DNA from: Massilia oculi | GTDB taxonomy: Bacteria; Pseudomonadota; Gammaproteobacteria; Burkholderiales; Burkholderiaceae_D | Reading direction: 5' to 3' | Length of the DNA stretch: 64,000 nucleotides | Assembly: GCF_003143515.1 (NCBI RefSeq) | Contig: NZ_CP029343.1 | Location: forward strand, 682,001-746,000 | In this document: one piece after another, positions 16,682 to 25,432 of the stretch | Layout of the letters: every line of letters begins with the position of its first letter | Numbering within the stretch: the stretch's first letter is position 1 | Notes under the pieces: generated by a model | What the model saw: only the letters and a program-made list of their open reading frames with translations | Databases searched by the model: none | What the model was told of the DNA's origin: nothing | Position numbers and translations under genes: made by a program

Positions 16682-17982
16682 TGCAGGTCACGGCCAAGGA
16701 CCTGCTGACGCGGGCCTGCCGCGAACGCGCGTCGGACGTGCACATCCGCGTCAACCGTCTCAGCACCGAATTCCACTTCCGCATCCACAACGATCTGGTG
16801 CATGTAGGCAGCCAGACCCGCGAATACGGCGAGCGCCTGCTGGCGACGCTGTACGGCGCCATGACTGCGGTCTCGGACAGCAGCTACAAGCCGACCGAGC
16901 GTCAGGATGCCAGCATCGGCGACCGCGACAAGCTGCCACCCATGCTCGATGGGGTGAGGATCGCCACCGCCCCCACCGCCGAAGGCAATCTGATGGTGCT
17001 GCGCCTGCTGTACAACGATGCCGGCGACGACATCGACCTGCTGCCGCTGGGCTTCAGCCCGGCCCACGCTGCGGCCATCGCCATCCTCAAGAACCAGCCG
17101 ATCGGCATGAACATCATCAGCGGCCCCACCGGCTCGGGCAAGTCGACCACGCTGCAGCGCGTGCTGACCGGTGAGATCATCGAATCGGGCGGCAGCATCC
17201 ACGCCCTCACGGTCGAAGATCCGATCGAGTACCCGATCCCGGGCGCGGTGCAGACTGCGGTCACGAACGCCGCCGACGAGAACGAGCGCAGCCGCCTGTT
17301 CGCGGCTGCCATCGCCAACGCCCTGCGGCTCGACCCCGACACCATCATGATCGGCGAAGTGCGCGACGGCGCCTCGGCGCGCAGCGCGCTGCGCGCGGCC
17401 ATGACCGGCCACCAGGTCTGGAGCACGGTGCATGCCAACAGCGCGATCGCGATCGTCGACCGCCTGGTCGACCTGGGACTGCCGATCGGCATGGTAGCCG
17501 ACCACACCGTCGTGAGTGGCTTGATCAGCCAGCGACTCGTCAAGCTACTGTGCCCGCACTGCAAGCAGCCGCTGGCCGCCCGCAGCCACCTGTTCGAGCC
17601 GGCGCTGCTGGCGCGCCTGCATGGCGCCCTCGGTCCGAACCTGGACGGCGTGTGCGTGTCCGGCGACGGCTGCCAGCACTGCCATGGCCGCGCCACCTCG
17701 GGACGCAGCGTGCTGGCCGAAGTGATTCTGCCCGACGACCGCTTCTGCGAGCTGCTGCGCGGCGGCGACAAGCGTGGCGCGCTGGCCTACTGGCGCACCG
17801 AACTCGATGGCCGCACGCTGGTCGAACACGCGATCGACAAGGTCGCGGCCGGCCTGGTCGATCCGCGCACTGCAGAGAAGACGGTCGGTCTGCTGGTCAC
17901 GGAAGGCCGGCCACTGGCCGCGTGGCGCGACCTGGCGGCCGGCATGACGGCCGCCGGAGGGGAGCGTATCCATGCCCATTGA
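16681..17982 (+). CDS. pilQ: PilQ, type IVb pilus assembly ATPase
   Basis: A 433-residue secretion ATPase of the GspE/PilB superfamily, R64 PilQ type, powering pilin extraction and polymerisation at the inner membrane. Features in order: N2-like domain (residues 1-110), Walker A GPTGSGKST (about 151), Asp box (VEDPIEYP about 180), Walker B TIMIGEVRD (about 221), His box (GHQVWSTVHANSA), and a four-Cys zinc motif (CPHC about 297, and CVSGDGCQHC about 330). The last 60 residues carry a family-specific helical tail. It overlaps the pilR start by 11 bases. Confidence 0.94.
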   Translation: MQVTAKDLLTRACRERASDVHIRVNRLSTEFHFRIHNDLVHVGSQTREYGERLLATLYGAMTAVSDSSYKPTERQDASIGDRDKLPPMLDGVRIATAPTAEGNLMVLRLLYNDAGDDIDLLPLGFSPAHAAAIAILKNQPIGMNIISGPTGSGKSTTLQRVLTGEIIESGGSIHALTVEDPIEYPIPGAVQTAVTNAADENERSRLFAAAIANALRLDPDTIMIGEVRDGASARSALRAAMTGHQVWSTVHANSAIAIVDRLVDLGLPIGMVADHTVVSGLISQRLVKLLCPHCKQPLAARSHLFEPALLARLHGALGPNLDGVCVSGDGCQHCHGRATSGRSVLAEVILPDDRFCELLRGGDKRGALAYWRTELDGRTLVEHAIDKVAAGLVDPRTAEKTVGLLVTEGRPLAAWRDLAAGMTAAGGERIHAH

Positions 17983-19045
17983 TATCGAACGCGCGTTCGC
18001 GCGCCTGCAGTTCGGAGACGTGCCGCGCCTGCGCTTCTACCGCAAGGTGGCCAAGATGCTCGGCAACGGCCTGCCGCTGCTCAGGATCATCGACGAGTTG
18101 CGCGAACGCGCGGCGGCGCGCGGCGGAAAGCGCGACGCCATGGTCATCATCTGCGACGACTGCCGCCGCATGCTGCAGAACGGCCGCATGCTGTCCGAGG
18201 CGCTGCAGCCGTGGATTCCGCAGAACGAGCAGATGATCATCCTGGCCGGGGAACAATCGGGCCGCCTCGAACACACACTCTACGTGCTGATCGAAGTGGC
18301 CCAGGCCGGCAAGAAGATCCGGCGCGTGGTGGTCGGCGGCCTGGCCTATCCGGCCGCGCTGTTCGGACTGACGCTGGCCTATGTGTACGTGTTCGGCACC
18401 CAGGTGGTGCCGCAGTTCGCGATGCTGGTCGATCCCGCCAAATGGCAGGGGGTGGCGGCGTCGCTGTACTGGATGTCGCAGGCGGTGCGGCACTGGACGC
18501 TGCCGGTGCTGGCCGGGCTGGGCGCGCTCGCGGCGCTGGTGGTCTTCTCGTTGCCGCGCTGGCGCGGCAGCCTGCGCGCCCTGGCCGACCGGGTCGCGCC
18601 CTGGTCGATCTACCGCCTGCTGGCGGGAGGCAGCTTCCTGCTGGCGTTCTCGGCGCTGCAGGGGGCCGGCATCAGCGTCGAGAAATCGCTGATGCGCCTG
18701 TCCGACGCCGCCAGCCCCTGGTTGCGCGAGCGGCTCGATGGCGCCCTGTTGGGCGTCAAGTCGGGCCTGAACTGCGGCGAGGCGCTGCGCAACGCCGGCT
18801 ACGGCTTTCCGTCGCAGGAAGTGATCGACGACCTGTGCGTCTACGCCGACTACAAAGGCTTCACCGAAGCGCTGGCGATGCTGGCGCAGGAATGGATGGA
18901 GGAAGGGGTGGAGGCGATCGCCGGCCAGATGAAGGTGCTCAACGGCCTGGCGATCCTGACCCTGTCTCTGGTAATGGGCTGGCTGGTGACCGGATTCTTC
19001 GGCCTGCAGCAGGAAATCACCGCCCTTACCCGCGCCGTGCACTGA
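17972..19045 (+). CDS. pilR: PilR, type IVb pilus inner-membrane platform protein
   Basis: A 357-residue GspF/PilC/PilR family polytopic protein that couples the ATPase to the growing pilus. Two homologous cytoplasmic GspF domains (about residues 18-120, with GNGLPLLRIIDELRER, and about 215-320, with GAGISVEKSLMRLSD) alternate with three membrane helices (about 112-135, 168-192, 325-345). Length and order are normal for the R64 type. The next gene begins 53 bases downstream after a short AT-rich spacer. Confidence 0.92.
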   Translation: MPIDIERAFARLQFGDVPRLRFYRKVAKMLGNGLPLLRIIDELRERAAARGGKRDAMVIICDDCRRMLQNGRMLSEALQPWIPQNEQMIILAGEQSGRLEHTLYVLIEVAQAGKKIRRVVVGGLAYPAALFGLTLAYVYVFGTQVVPQFAMLVDPAKWQGVAASLYWMSQAVRHWTLPVLAGLGALAALVVFSLPRWRGSLRALADRVAPWSIYRLLAGGSFLLAFSALQGAGISVEKSLMRLSDAASPWLRERLDGALLGVKSGLNCGEALRNAGYGFPSQEVIDDLCVYADYKGFTEALAMLAQEWMEEGVEAIAGQMKVLNGLAILTLSLVMGWLVTGFFGLQQEITALTRAVH

Positions 19046-19098
19046 TATTAACCGCCCCGACCGGGGCATTCGATTGACCACCAATGGAGAACGACAGC

Positions 19099-19638
19099 AT
19101 GAACAAGCAACCGCACAACGCCCACATCGTCCCGCGCGCACGCCGCCAGCGGGGCGCCTCGCTGCTCGAGATCATCGCCTATCTCGGCATCGCCGCCATC
19201 GTCGTGCTGGGCGCGGTCTCGATGCTCGGCAGCGCCTTCGGCAATGCCCAGGCCAACCGCACCATCGAGGAAGTGGTGTCGATCCGCACCGGCATCAAGC
19301 GTCTCTACATGGGCCAGGCAGCCAGCTACGGACAGGTCGCGATCACCGAACAGGCGATCAAGTCGCGCGTGCTGCCGGCCACGCTCGCGGTCAACAACAA
19401 CGACGTGAAGAACGCCTGGAACGGCGCGGTCACCATCACCGGTGCCACTTCCGCCTTCGAGATCAAGTATGCCGCCGTGCCGCAGGACGCCTGCATCTCG
19501 ATCCTGAGCGGCGCCAGCGGCTGGAGCAAGGTGAAGGTCAATGCGACCAATGACATTGTCTCCTTCCCCATCACGCCGACCACCGCGAACGCCTCGTGCG
19601 CCGCCGGCGAGAACGAGATCACCTGGACCGCCACCTGA
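19099..19638 (+). CDS. pilS: PilS, major type IVb prepilin
   Basis: A 179-residue prepilin. The leader is long and basic (about 21 residues, ending RRQRG), as in type IVb prepilins, followed by the mature start ASLLEIIAYLGIAAIVVLGA with Glu5. Two Cys (DACIS and NASCAAGE) near the C-terminus would form the D-region disulfide. The ATG at 19099 was preferred over 19084 because GGAGA stands 8 bases before it. A prepilin peptidase is needed for cleavage, but no pilU-like gene is in the window, so a general PilD elsewhere is inferred. Confidence 0.9.
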   Translation: MNKQPHNAHIVPRARRQRGASLLEIIAYLGIAAIVVLGAVSMLGSAFGNAQANRTIEEVVSIRTGIKRLYMGQAASYGQVAITEQAIKSRVLPATLAVNNNDVKNAWNGAVTITGATSAFEIKYAAVPQDACISILSGASGWSKVKVNATNDIVSFPITPTTANASCAAGENEITWTAT

Positions 19639-19676
19639 TCCAGCCTGCCGCCTCCGCCAACGCTACCCGCCCGATT

Positions 19677-20672
19677 ATGTCCAGTCTCAAGCATTTCGCC
19701 TTCGCCGACCTGTATCTCGGCCATCCATCCCTGGATGACCGCTACTGCGCGCTGCCCGGCGCGCGCGTGGTGCCGCTTCCGCCCGACGCAGCGCTGCGCC
19801 AGGATTGCGCGCGCCTTCTCGCGGCCTGCCGCGCCACGCTGGACGCGCTGCCGGACGGCGCCGCAGAGTTCCGCCAGGAACACGGCGAGGCACAATACCG
19901 TGTGGCAGTGATGCCCACGCCGCGTGGCGCCATGTTCGTGCTGCGCAAGCTCGCGGGCAGCATCGGCAGCCTGGCCGAACTCGGCATCCCGCCCGCCTAT
20001 GTGCGGCGCATGCTCGACCCCGGCCTGGGCGGACTGTTCGTGATCGCGGGCGGCCCCAAGATGGGCAAGACTACCACCGCCTGTGCGATGGTCAAGGAGA
20101 GACTGGCGGCATTCGGGGGCGTGGCCGTCACAGCCGAAGTGCCGGCCGAGCTGCCGCTCGAAGGCGCCCACGGCGACGGCATCTGTTACCAGACGGTGGG
20201 CGGGCGCGACACGCGCGGCTTCATCGACCGGCTGCGCGACAGCGCACGCTGGGGCGCAGGGATGGTGCTGGTGCACGAGATCGTCGAGCCGCGGGTGGCC
20301 GCCGAGGTGCTGCGCGCCAGCAGCGAAGGCCGGCTGGTGATCGCCACCATGGTCGGCGAAGACCCGGTGCGTACGCTCGGCCGTCTGCACACGATGGCCG
20401 ACGCCCATCTTGGCCAGGGCGCGGCGCGCGCGCTGCTTGCCGATGGCCTGGCCGGCATCCTGCACCAACGCCTGCCGCAGGCGCCGGAGCCGGTGCAGGC
20501 CGGCCAGCCGCGCCGCCTGGAGACCGAATTCCTGCAGTTGCAGGGCGCGCCCGAAGCCCGTCGGCTGCTGCGCGACGGCCATTTCGACCAACTACGCCAG
20601 GCCATGCAGCAGCAGGTGAACAATCTGTTGCGCGCGCCGGCTGGCGTCTTCGACCTGAGGGAGCGTGCCTGA
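19677..20672 (+). CDS. Second pilus ATPase, PilT-like with altered motifs
   Basis: A 331-residue protein of the secretion-ATPase superfamily, inside the operon between pilS and pilM. The Walker A is GGPKMGKTTT (about residue 126), differing from GPTGSGKST but keeping GKT. The Walker B region is GMVLVHEIVE, with His where the family has Gly and no following RD. A His-box-like segment is EGRLVIATMVGED. A C-terminal regulatory helix ends the protein. It lacks the four-Cys zinc motif, like PilT retraction ATPases, so a retraction or regulatory role is possible; altered motifs could also mean low or no ATPase activity. R64-type pilus operons normally have only PilQ. Confidence 0.78.
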   Translation: MSSLKHFAFADLYLGHPSLDDRYCALPGARVVPLPPDAALRQDCARLLAACRATLDALPDGAAEFRQEHGEAQYRVAVMPTPRGAMFVLRKLAGSIGSLAELGIPPAYVRRMLDPGLGGLFVIAGGPKMGKTTTACAMVKERLAAFGGVAVTAEVPAELPLEGAHGDGICYQTVGGRDTRGFIDRLRDSARWGAGMVLVHEIVEPRVAAEVLRASSEGRLVIATMVGEDPVRTLGRLHTMADAHLGQGAARALLADGLAGILHQRLPQAPEPVQAGQPRRLETEFLQLQGAPEARRLLRDGHFDQLRQAMQQQVNNLLRAPAGVFDLRERA

Positions 20673-21151
20673 TGTGGACCGGATGGGTGACCCTGGCGCT
20701 GGCCGGCAGTTGCGGCCTGTACGCCATGCAGGAACATAACGACGACCAGACCCTGGCCCTGGCCGGCAACGGCGCGGCCCTGGCATCCAGCATGGCCGTC
20801 TATCGCGACGCCGTGGTGCGCTATGCCCACGAGCACCCGGCATTTGCGGGCACGGTGCCAAAAGCCCAGCTGTCGCTGCCGACCTGGTATGCCGACCCGG
20901 ATCCGGGTCTGTGGAGCAACCACGTGGACGCCGGCGGCGTGATCGCGGTCTACGCCACCCGATTGCCGGCTGTCGACATCGCGGCCGACCTGGCGCAGCT
21001 GGCGCACGGATCCGAGCTGGCCGGCCGCGCCAATCCCGGCGCCGGACGCATCGATCCGGCCGCACATGCCGGCGCCGCGGTGGCGCTGCCCGCCATTCCG
21101 AACGGGGCGCTGAAGGCCGGCGCGCCGGTCTGGCTGGCGCACCGCTACTGA
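20672..21151 (+). CDS. pilM: PilM-type type IVb pilus protein
   Basis: A 159-residue protein with an N-terminal hydrophobic signal anchor (WVTLALAGSCGLYAM), then a helical segment (NGAALASSMAVYRDAVVRYA) and a strand-rich part with LPTWYADPDPGLWSNHVDAG. This matches R64 PilM in size, topology and pattern; PilM is a small, essential but poorly understood pilus protein. The start overlaps the preceding stop by one base. Confidence 0.8.
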   Translation: MWTGWVTLALAGSCGLYAMQEHNDDQTLALAGNGAALASSMAVYRDAVVRYAHEHPAFAGTVPKAQLSLPTWYADPDPGLWSNHVDAGGVIAVYATRLPAVDIAADLAQLAHGSELAGRANPGAGRIDPAAHAGAAVALPAIPNGALKAGAPVWLAHRY

Positions 21152-21161
21152 AGGCCGCGCG

Positions 21162-22478
21162 ATGAAGCCAATCAGCCGGACACGCGGCTTCGGCCTGGTC
21201 GAAATGCTGGGTGCGCTGGCGCTGGCCACACTGGTCGCGGCCGGCGTCGCGACGCTGACCGCGCGCCTGCTGGACGACCTGCGGCGCCAGCACGCGGCAG
21301 GCTATCAGCAGCGCTTCGCCGCCGCCGCAGCGCTCTACCTGCGTGCCAACCAGGCGGCCCTGTACCAGCAGGCCGCCGGTGGCACGGTGGCTGTCGGCCT
21401 GGCCGCGCTGAAGGCGGCCGGCGCGGGCTTCCTGCCGGCCGGCTTCAGCGACACCAATCCCTATGGCCAGACACCCTGCCTGCTCGTGCGGCGGGCCGGC
21501 GCGGCGCTGTCTGCGCTTGCGGCGAGCGAAGGCGGCGAGGCAATCGGTGACGCCGCGCTCGCCTATATCGCAGCACATGCCGGCGCCGGTGGCGGCGCCA
21601 TCAAGCTGGACCCAACGGCGCCGGGACCGGCAGCCGGCGGCGCCTTCGGCAGCTGGCGCCTGGACGCCGCCGCGCTGGCCGCCTACACCAACCGCAGCTG
21701 CACCGGCACCGCCGCCGCTGGTGGACGCCTGGCATCCGCCCTGTTCGCCGACGCCGGCGCCGCCTTGCCGACCGATTTCCTGTACCGCGGCGCGGTGCCG
21801 GGCCGGCCCGAACTGAACCAGATGAATGCTCCGCTGCGCATGGCCGGCGCCGCCCTCGTGCAGAACGGCGCGGCCTGCGGCGACGCCGCCCGCATCGCCA
21901 TCGACGAACAGCGCAATATCGTCACCTGCGGGCCCGAAAAACGATGGAAGAACAGCGGCAACGACACCTGGCGCGACCCGGTGGCGAATTTCGGCGCCCT
22001 GCTCGCGCTGACCGACGAACCGAATGGCGCGGTGCGGGTCACGCTCGACACGGGACGCGCCTTCGTGCACGGCAGCAGCGGCTGGAAGGCGCTGGCGGTC
22101 GACCAGAACGGCAATCTGGAGGTCCCCAACCGCCTGACTGCCGGCAGCGGCAAGGTGATCGGCCACGCGGAGGTGGGCGGCGACATGAATGTCAGCATCG
22201 ACGTGCGCGCCAAGGAGGTGAAAGCGACCGAAGGCGTCTACGGTTACCATTTGTGGGCCGACAGCTTCTTCATCTCGCCGGTCTTCGAATTCAGCGGCAC
22301 GGGTGACCCGAACAACGGCAACTATGCCTGGGCTGGACGCGACTGTCATATCCCGACGGCCAGCAACTCGATCATCTACCCGGTCGGCAGCCAGCTGCCG
22401 GACAAGCACGGCATCACCATGATCTGCTACGAGCAGGATCACAAGTTCCGCTACCAGAGCGGCGGCATGACGCCATGA
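21162..22478 (+). CDS. pilV: PilV-like tip pilin/adhesin 1
   Basis: A 438-residue shufflon-type minor pilin. The prepilin leader is short (MKPISRTRG) and mature residues begin FGLVEMLGALALATLVAAGV with Glu5. The next 330 residues correspond to the constant PilV body (for example ALAVDQNGNLEVPNRL), and the last about 90 residues form the variable tip (GRDCHIPTASNS, QDHKFRYQSGGMTP). In R64 the PilV tip decides recipient recognition. No recombinase or inverted segments are seen here. A second, paralogous copy follows immediately. Confidence 0.88.
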   Translation: MKPISRTRGFGLVEMLGALALATLVAAGVATLTARLLDDLRRQHAAGYQQRFAAAAALYLRANQAALYQQAAGGTVAVGLAALKAAGAGFLPAGFSDTNPYGQTPCLLVRRAGAALSALAASEGGEAIGDAALAYIAAHAGAGGGAIKLDPTAPGPAAGGAFGSWRLDAAALAAYTNRSCTGTAAAGGRLASALFADAGAALPTDFLYRGAVPGRPELNQMNAPLRMAGAALVQNGAACGDAARIAIDEQRNIVTCGPEKRWKNSGNDTWRDPVANFGALLALTDEPNGAVRVTLDTGRAFVHGSSGWKALAVDQNGNLEVPNRLTAGSGKVIGHAEVGGDMNVSIDVRAKEVKATEGVYGYHLWADSFFISPVFEFSGTGDPNNGNYAWAGRDCHIPTASNSIIYPVGSQLPDKHGITMICYEQDHKFRYQSGGMTP

Positions 22479-23776
22479 GGCGCGCGCCACAGGGCGGCTT
22501 CGGCCTGCTCGAGATGCTGGCGGTGATCGTGCTGGGCGCGCTGCTGGCCGGCGCCATCCTGCCGATCCTGGGCCAGGACTGGGAACGCGCCCGCCTGCGC
22601 GACGGCGCCCGCCGCCACGCCGAGCTGGCGGCGGCAACCCAGCGCTATCTGGAAGCGCGGCGCGACCTGCTGGCCGGCGAACTCGCGGCGGGCGTCGCCA
22701 CCGCCCTTCCGCTCGACCAGCTCCTGGCCGCCGGCTACCTCGCGCCCGGCTTCGAGCCGCTGAACGTCTACGGTCATGCCGCCTGTGTGCTGCTGCTCAG
22801 GAACGGGAGCCAGGTCGAGGCGCTGGTCAGTGCCAGCGGGGGTCAACAGCCAGATCCGGCCGATCTCGCCGAGATGGCCGCCAGTGCGGGCCCCGGCGCA
22901 GGCTATCTGATGCCCGCTGCGCCCTTGCGCGCGCGTGGCGCCTTTGGCGCCTGGACACTCGATACTGCCAGCCTTCAGCCCTTCGCCGCTGGCGCCTGTC
23001 CGGCCGGCCCGATCGCGCCCGGGCGGCTGGTCAGCCTGTTGCGCCAGCCGCTGGGGACCGGCGCAGGGGCGCCCGACTTCCTGGCGCGCCGCGGACCCGC
23101 CGTCGAGGCCCCGTGGAATGTGCTGGAAACGCCGCTGGCAATGGGCGGCGGCGCCGTGGCTGCCGTCGGCCAGGCCTGCGGTACCGCCCCGGCCATCGCT
23201 CTGGACAGCAAGCGCGACCTGCTCAGTTGCGCAGCGAACGGCGTCTGGAAACGCCAGCGCGCCGGCGGCACATGGAAAGAGACCAGCGCCAGCCACGCTG
23301 CCCTGCCAGCCGGCGATGCGCCGGGCGATGTGCGGATGACGGCGGATACCGGCCGCGCCTACGTCGCCCGCGCCGGCAACGCCTGGCAGGCGCTGGCGGT
23401 TGACCAGAACGGTCACCTCGAGGTTCCGTCCCAGGCCCGCGCCGGCACGCTCGTCACCCGCGGCCATCTGGACGCCGGTTCTGTCGCTGCCGCCGGGACC
23501 ATCGATGCCGGGCGCGACGTGCGCGCCAGCGGCATCGTCCGGGGCCGCGAGTTCGACGCCCGCAACGGCGCGCAATCCGGCGCCAACTGGGTGGACGGCA
23601 AGACCATCGTGGCCGGCACGGCCTGCAATCTGCCGGGACAGAAGCCCAGGCCCGACGGCAGCTACGGCAGGCTGTACCCGATCGGCACCGCCATGCGCGA
23701 CGCGAATGGCGTCACGCTGAGCTGCCAGTCGCCGCACAACCAGTTTCGCTACCTGAATGGACTGTTGACGCCATGA
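22475..23776 (+). CDS. PilV-like tip pilin/adhesin 2 (tandem paralogue)
   Basis: A 433-residue paralogue of the preceding PilV, overlapping it by 4 bases. The leader MRRAPQGG is followed by FGLLEMLAVIVLGALLAGAI. Both proteins share landmarks in the same order: a Cys near residue 105, a GAFG..W.LD region, C.....I.LD/E..R..L/V.C, TDTGRA-like DTGRAYVARAGNAWQALAVD, and a terminal FRYLNGLLTP. Sequence between landmarks is strongly diverged, so the duplication is old or under selection for diversity. It is coupled to the lytic transglycosylase gene by 4 bases. Confidence 0.85.
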   Translation: MRRAPQGGFGLLEMLAVIVLGALLAGAILPILGQDWERARLRDGARRHAELAAATQRYLEARRDLLAGELAAGVATALPLDQLLAAGYLAPGFEPLNVYGHAACVLLLRNGSQVEALVSASGGQQPDPADLAEMAASAGPGAGYLMPAAPLRARGAFGAWTLDTASLQPFAAGACPAGPIAPGRLVSLLRQPLGTGAGAPDFLARRGPAVEAPWNVLETPLAMGGGAVAAVGQACGTAPAIALDSKRDLLSCAANGVWKRQRAGGTWKETSASHAALPAGDAPGDVRMTADTGRAYVARAGNAWQALAVDQNGHLEVPSQARAGTLVTRGHLDAGSVAAAGTIDAGRDVRASGIVRGREFDARNGAQSGANWVDGKTIVAGTACNLPGQKPRPDGSYGRLYPIGTAMRDANGVTLSCQSPHNQFRYLNGLLTP

Positions 23777-24204
23777 CGATCCGCGCCCGCCTGCTCGCAC
23801 TGCTGCTGTTCGCCGCTATACTGGCCTGCACACCCGCCCACGCCTGCTGGGAAGCGGCCGCCAGGCGCTACGGCGTGGACGTGCGCCTGCTGTACGCGAT
23901 CGCCAAAACCGAGTCGAGCATCAACCCGCGCGCCATCAACCGCAACAGGAACGGCAGCTACGACGTGGGCCTCATGCAGATCAACAGCAGCTGGTTCCCG
24001 CTCCTCAAGCGCCACGGCATCGAAGAAAAGCACCTGTACGACCCCTGCGTGAGCCTGCAGGTGGGCAGCTGGATCCTGGCCCAGAACCTGCAGCGGCTGC
24101 GCGACCCGTGGCTGGCCGTGGGCGCGTACAACAGCCCGACGCCGGCCAAGGCGCGGGCGTATGCGCTGAAAGTCTACCGCAACCTGCCTCCGGCGCCGGA
24201 CTGA
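23773..24204 (+). CDS. pilT: PilT-type lytic transglycosylase of the pilus operon
   Basis: A 143-residue exported peptidoglycan lytic transglycosylase (SLT/VirB1 fold; R64 PilT). A signal peptide (residues 1-24, ending THAHA-like PAHA) precedes the catalytic Glu in AIAKTESSINPRAINRN, then YDVGLMQINSSWFPLL and VGAYNSPTP. It opens the cell wall for the pilus channel. Note this PilT is not the retraction ATPase of type IVa pili. It is the last gene of the operon. Confidence 0.92.
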   Translation: MTIRARLLALLLFAAILACTPAHACWEAAARRYGVDVRLLYAIAKTESSINPRAINRNRNGSYDVGLMQINSSWFPLLKRHGIEEKHLYDPCVSLQVGSWILAQNLQRLRDPWLAVGAYNSPTPAKARAYALKVYRNLPPAPD

Positions 24205-24600
24205 CCAGCCAGGGCGCCGGCGCGCATCAGGGCCTCGTCCAGAGCGACGCCGTCGAGCCAGGCGTCGAGAAACGCCGCATGGAACCCCTCCGTGCGCCCT
24301 GGCCGCATGGCGGACTGCTGGGCAAAGCCGGCGGCGCAGGCCGCCATGGCGCCCGCACCTTCCAGCGTCACCATTACCGTATGCGGGCCCAGCGCCAGTG
24401 CGCGCCGCAGGGACGCCGGACCGGGCGGCGCGTCGAAGCGGCAGCGAAATGCGGCCTCGTCGAAGAACACAATGTCGGCCAGCGCCACCGCATCATCGGG
24501 CGCCAGGGCGTCGGCATCCAGCGCCAGCACCGTGCCGGCGGCGCCGGCCTGCTCGGCAAGTCGCGCCAGCGCCGCCCGTTCATGGCGTCCCCGCTGGCAG
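24174..24600 (-). pseudogene. Remnant of a PfkB-family sugar kinase (C-terminal part)
   Basis: Reading the minus strand, about 140 residues match the C-terminal half of PfkB/ribokinase-family kinases: TVLALDADALAPDD, ADIVFFDEAAF, a strand-turn GPHTVMVTLEGAGA, then FHAAFLDAWLDGVALDEALM. The catalytic GAGD signature that should precede FHAAF is replaced by RPGRTEG, and the N-terminal substrate domain is absent, so it cannot be active. The frame is open upstream only in unrelated sequence. It overlaps the 3' end of the pilus lytic transglycosylase by 31 bases, consistent with a deletion joining two loci. Confidence 0.6.
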
Positions 24601-24692
24601 GCCGGTCGGGGCCGCCGCCGCATCGTTCGTCGATACGTCCAGGTCACCATCCACCAGAATCGGGCGGTCGCGCCCGAACCAAGACCGAATTC

Positions 24693-24950
24693 ATGCAACT
24701 CCTGAGCCGCGACGAGTTCGAGTTCCGTTCGGACGAGATCGACGACATGGAAATCCGGCTGCCCGACAATGGCCGCGCGGCGCTGGTCGCCGTGCGCTTC
24801 CGGGCCGAGATGCAAGGCGCCAACCGGCTGCGCGGACGGTATGTACGCTTGTGGGTGCTGGGGCCGGATGGCTGGCGCAATACCATGCAGCAAAGCACCG
24901 AGATTCGCCCGCTCGCCAGCCAGCGCGAGGTCCAGGCACTGCGCCAGTAA
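24693..24950 (+). pseudogene. Fragment of an NTF2/DUF4440-like protein
   Basis: An 85-residue reading frame (MQLLSRDEFEFRSDEIDDME start) with the second half of an NTF2-like DUF4440 fold: RAALVAVRFRAEMQG, GRYVRLWVLGPDGWRNTMQQ. Immediately upstream in the same frame TKTEF fits the usual KxEF preceding this part, but the N-terminal half is missing and nearby frames carry possible broken pieces. It could still be expressed as a short protein. It is next to the PfkB remnant, so this interval is a decay zone between the pilus operon and the iron genes. Confidence 0.5.
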
Positions 24951-25054
24951 AGACAGTCGCGCTTCCGGCGCGCCAGGCGCACGACGCCTGCCCGCCACGG
25001 CCGTGTTCAAAATCGGCGCGATTGCTTGTCAAGGCGGCGTGATGCATCTATCAT

Positions 25055-25073
25055 GAGAATGATTATCATTTGC
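25055..25073. promoter_or_regulatory. Fur box upstream of the iron-reductase operon
   Basis: GAGAATGATTATCATTTGC matches the 19-bp Fur consensus at 15 of 19 positions by direct alignment. It lies about 50 bases before the DUF3649 gene, so the three-gene membrane operon should be iron-repressed. Confidence 0.85.
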
Positions 25074-25122
25074 TGTCGCATTTACAGCTTTTTCATTCCA
25101 GCCACGCCCAACCAGCGCGACC

Positions 25123-25431
25123 ATGACCTCAATGACACTCACGCCCCGCCACATCGCCTCGCGCACCGCGGTGGCCATCCTTGGCGGCTACGCATTCACC
25201 TGGGGCGTCGTCGCCCTGGGCATCGCCTTGCTGTACAGCGCCGGCATGGAGTTCCACGATGCCGAGCACCTGTCCTACATCGTCGGTTTCCTGGTCTTCC
25301 TGACCGCTTTCCTGGTGGCCTTCGCCAGCCAGGGATTGCGCCGTGTGGCGCTGGTGCTGGTGGGCGGCGGCGCGCTGATGAGCGCGGTGGCCTGGTGGCT
25401 GCAGAGCCTGATCATCGCGTCGGGGGTCTGA
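25123..25431 (+). CDS. DUF3649-type iron-uptake membrane protein
   Basis: A 102-residue protein with three membrane helices (about residues 15-37, 45-67, 72-97) and the DUF3649 pattern (RTAVAILGGYAFTWG). Small proteins of this family accompany PepSY-type reductases in ferric-siderophore loci such as the Pseudomonas fpvGHJK genes. First gene after a Fur box, one base before the PepSY gene. An ATG at 25132 is an alternative start. Confidence 0.78.
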   Translation: MTSMTLTPRHIASRTAVAILGGYAFTWGVVALGIALLYSAGMEFHDAEHLSYIVGFLVFLTAFLVAFASQGLRRVALVLVGGGALMSAVAWWLQSLIIASGV

Positions 25432-25432
25432 T

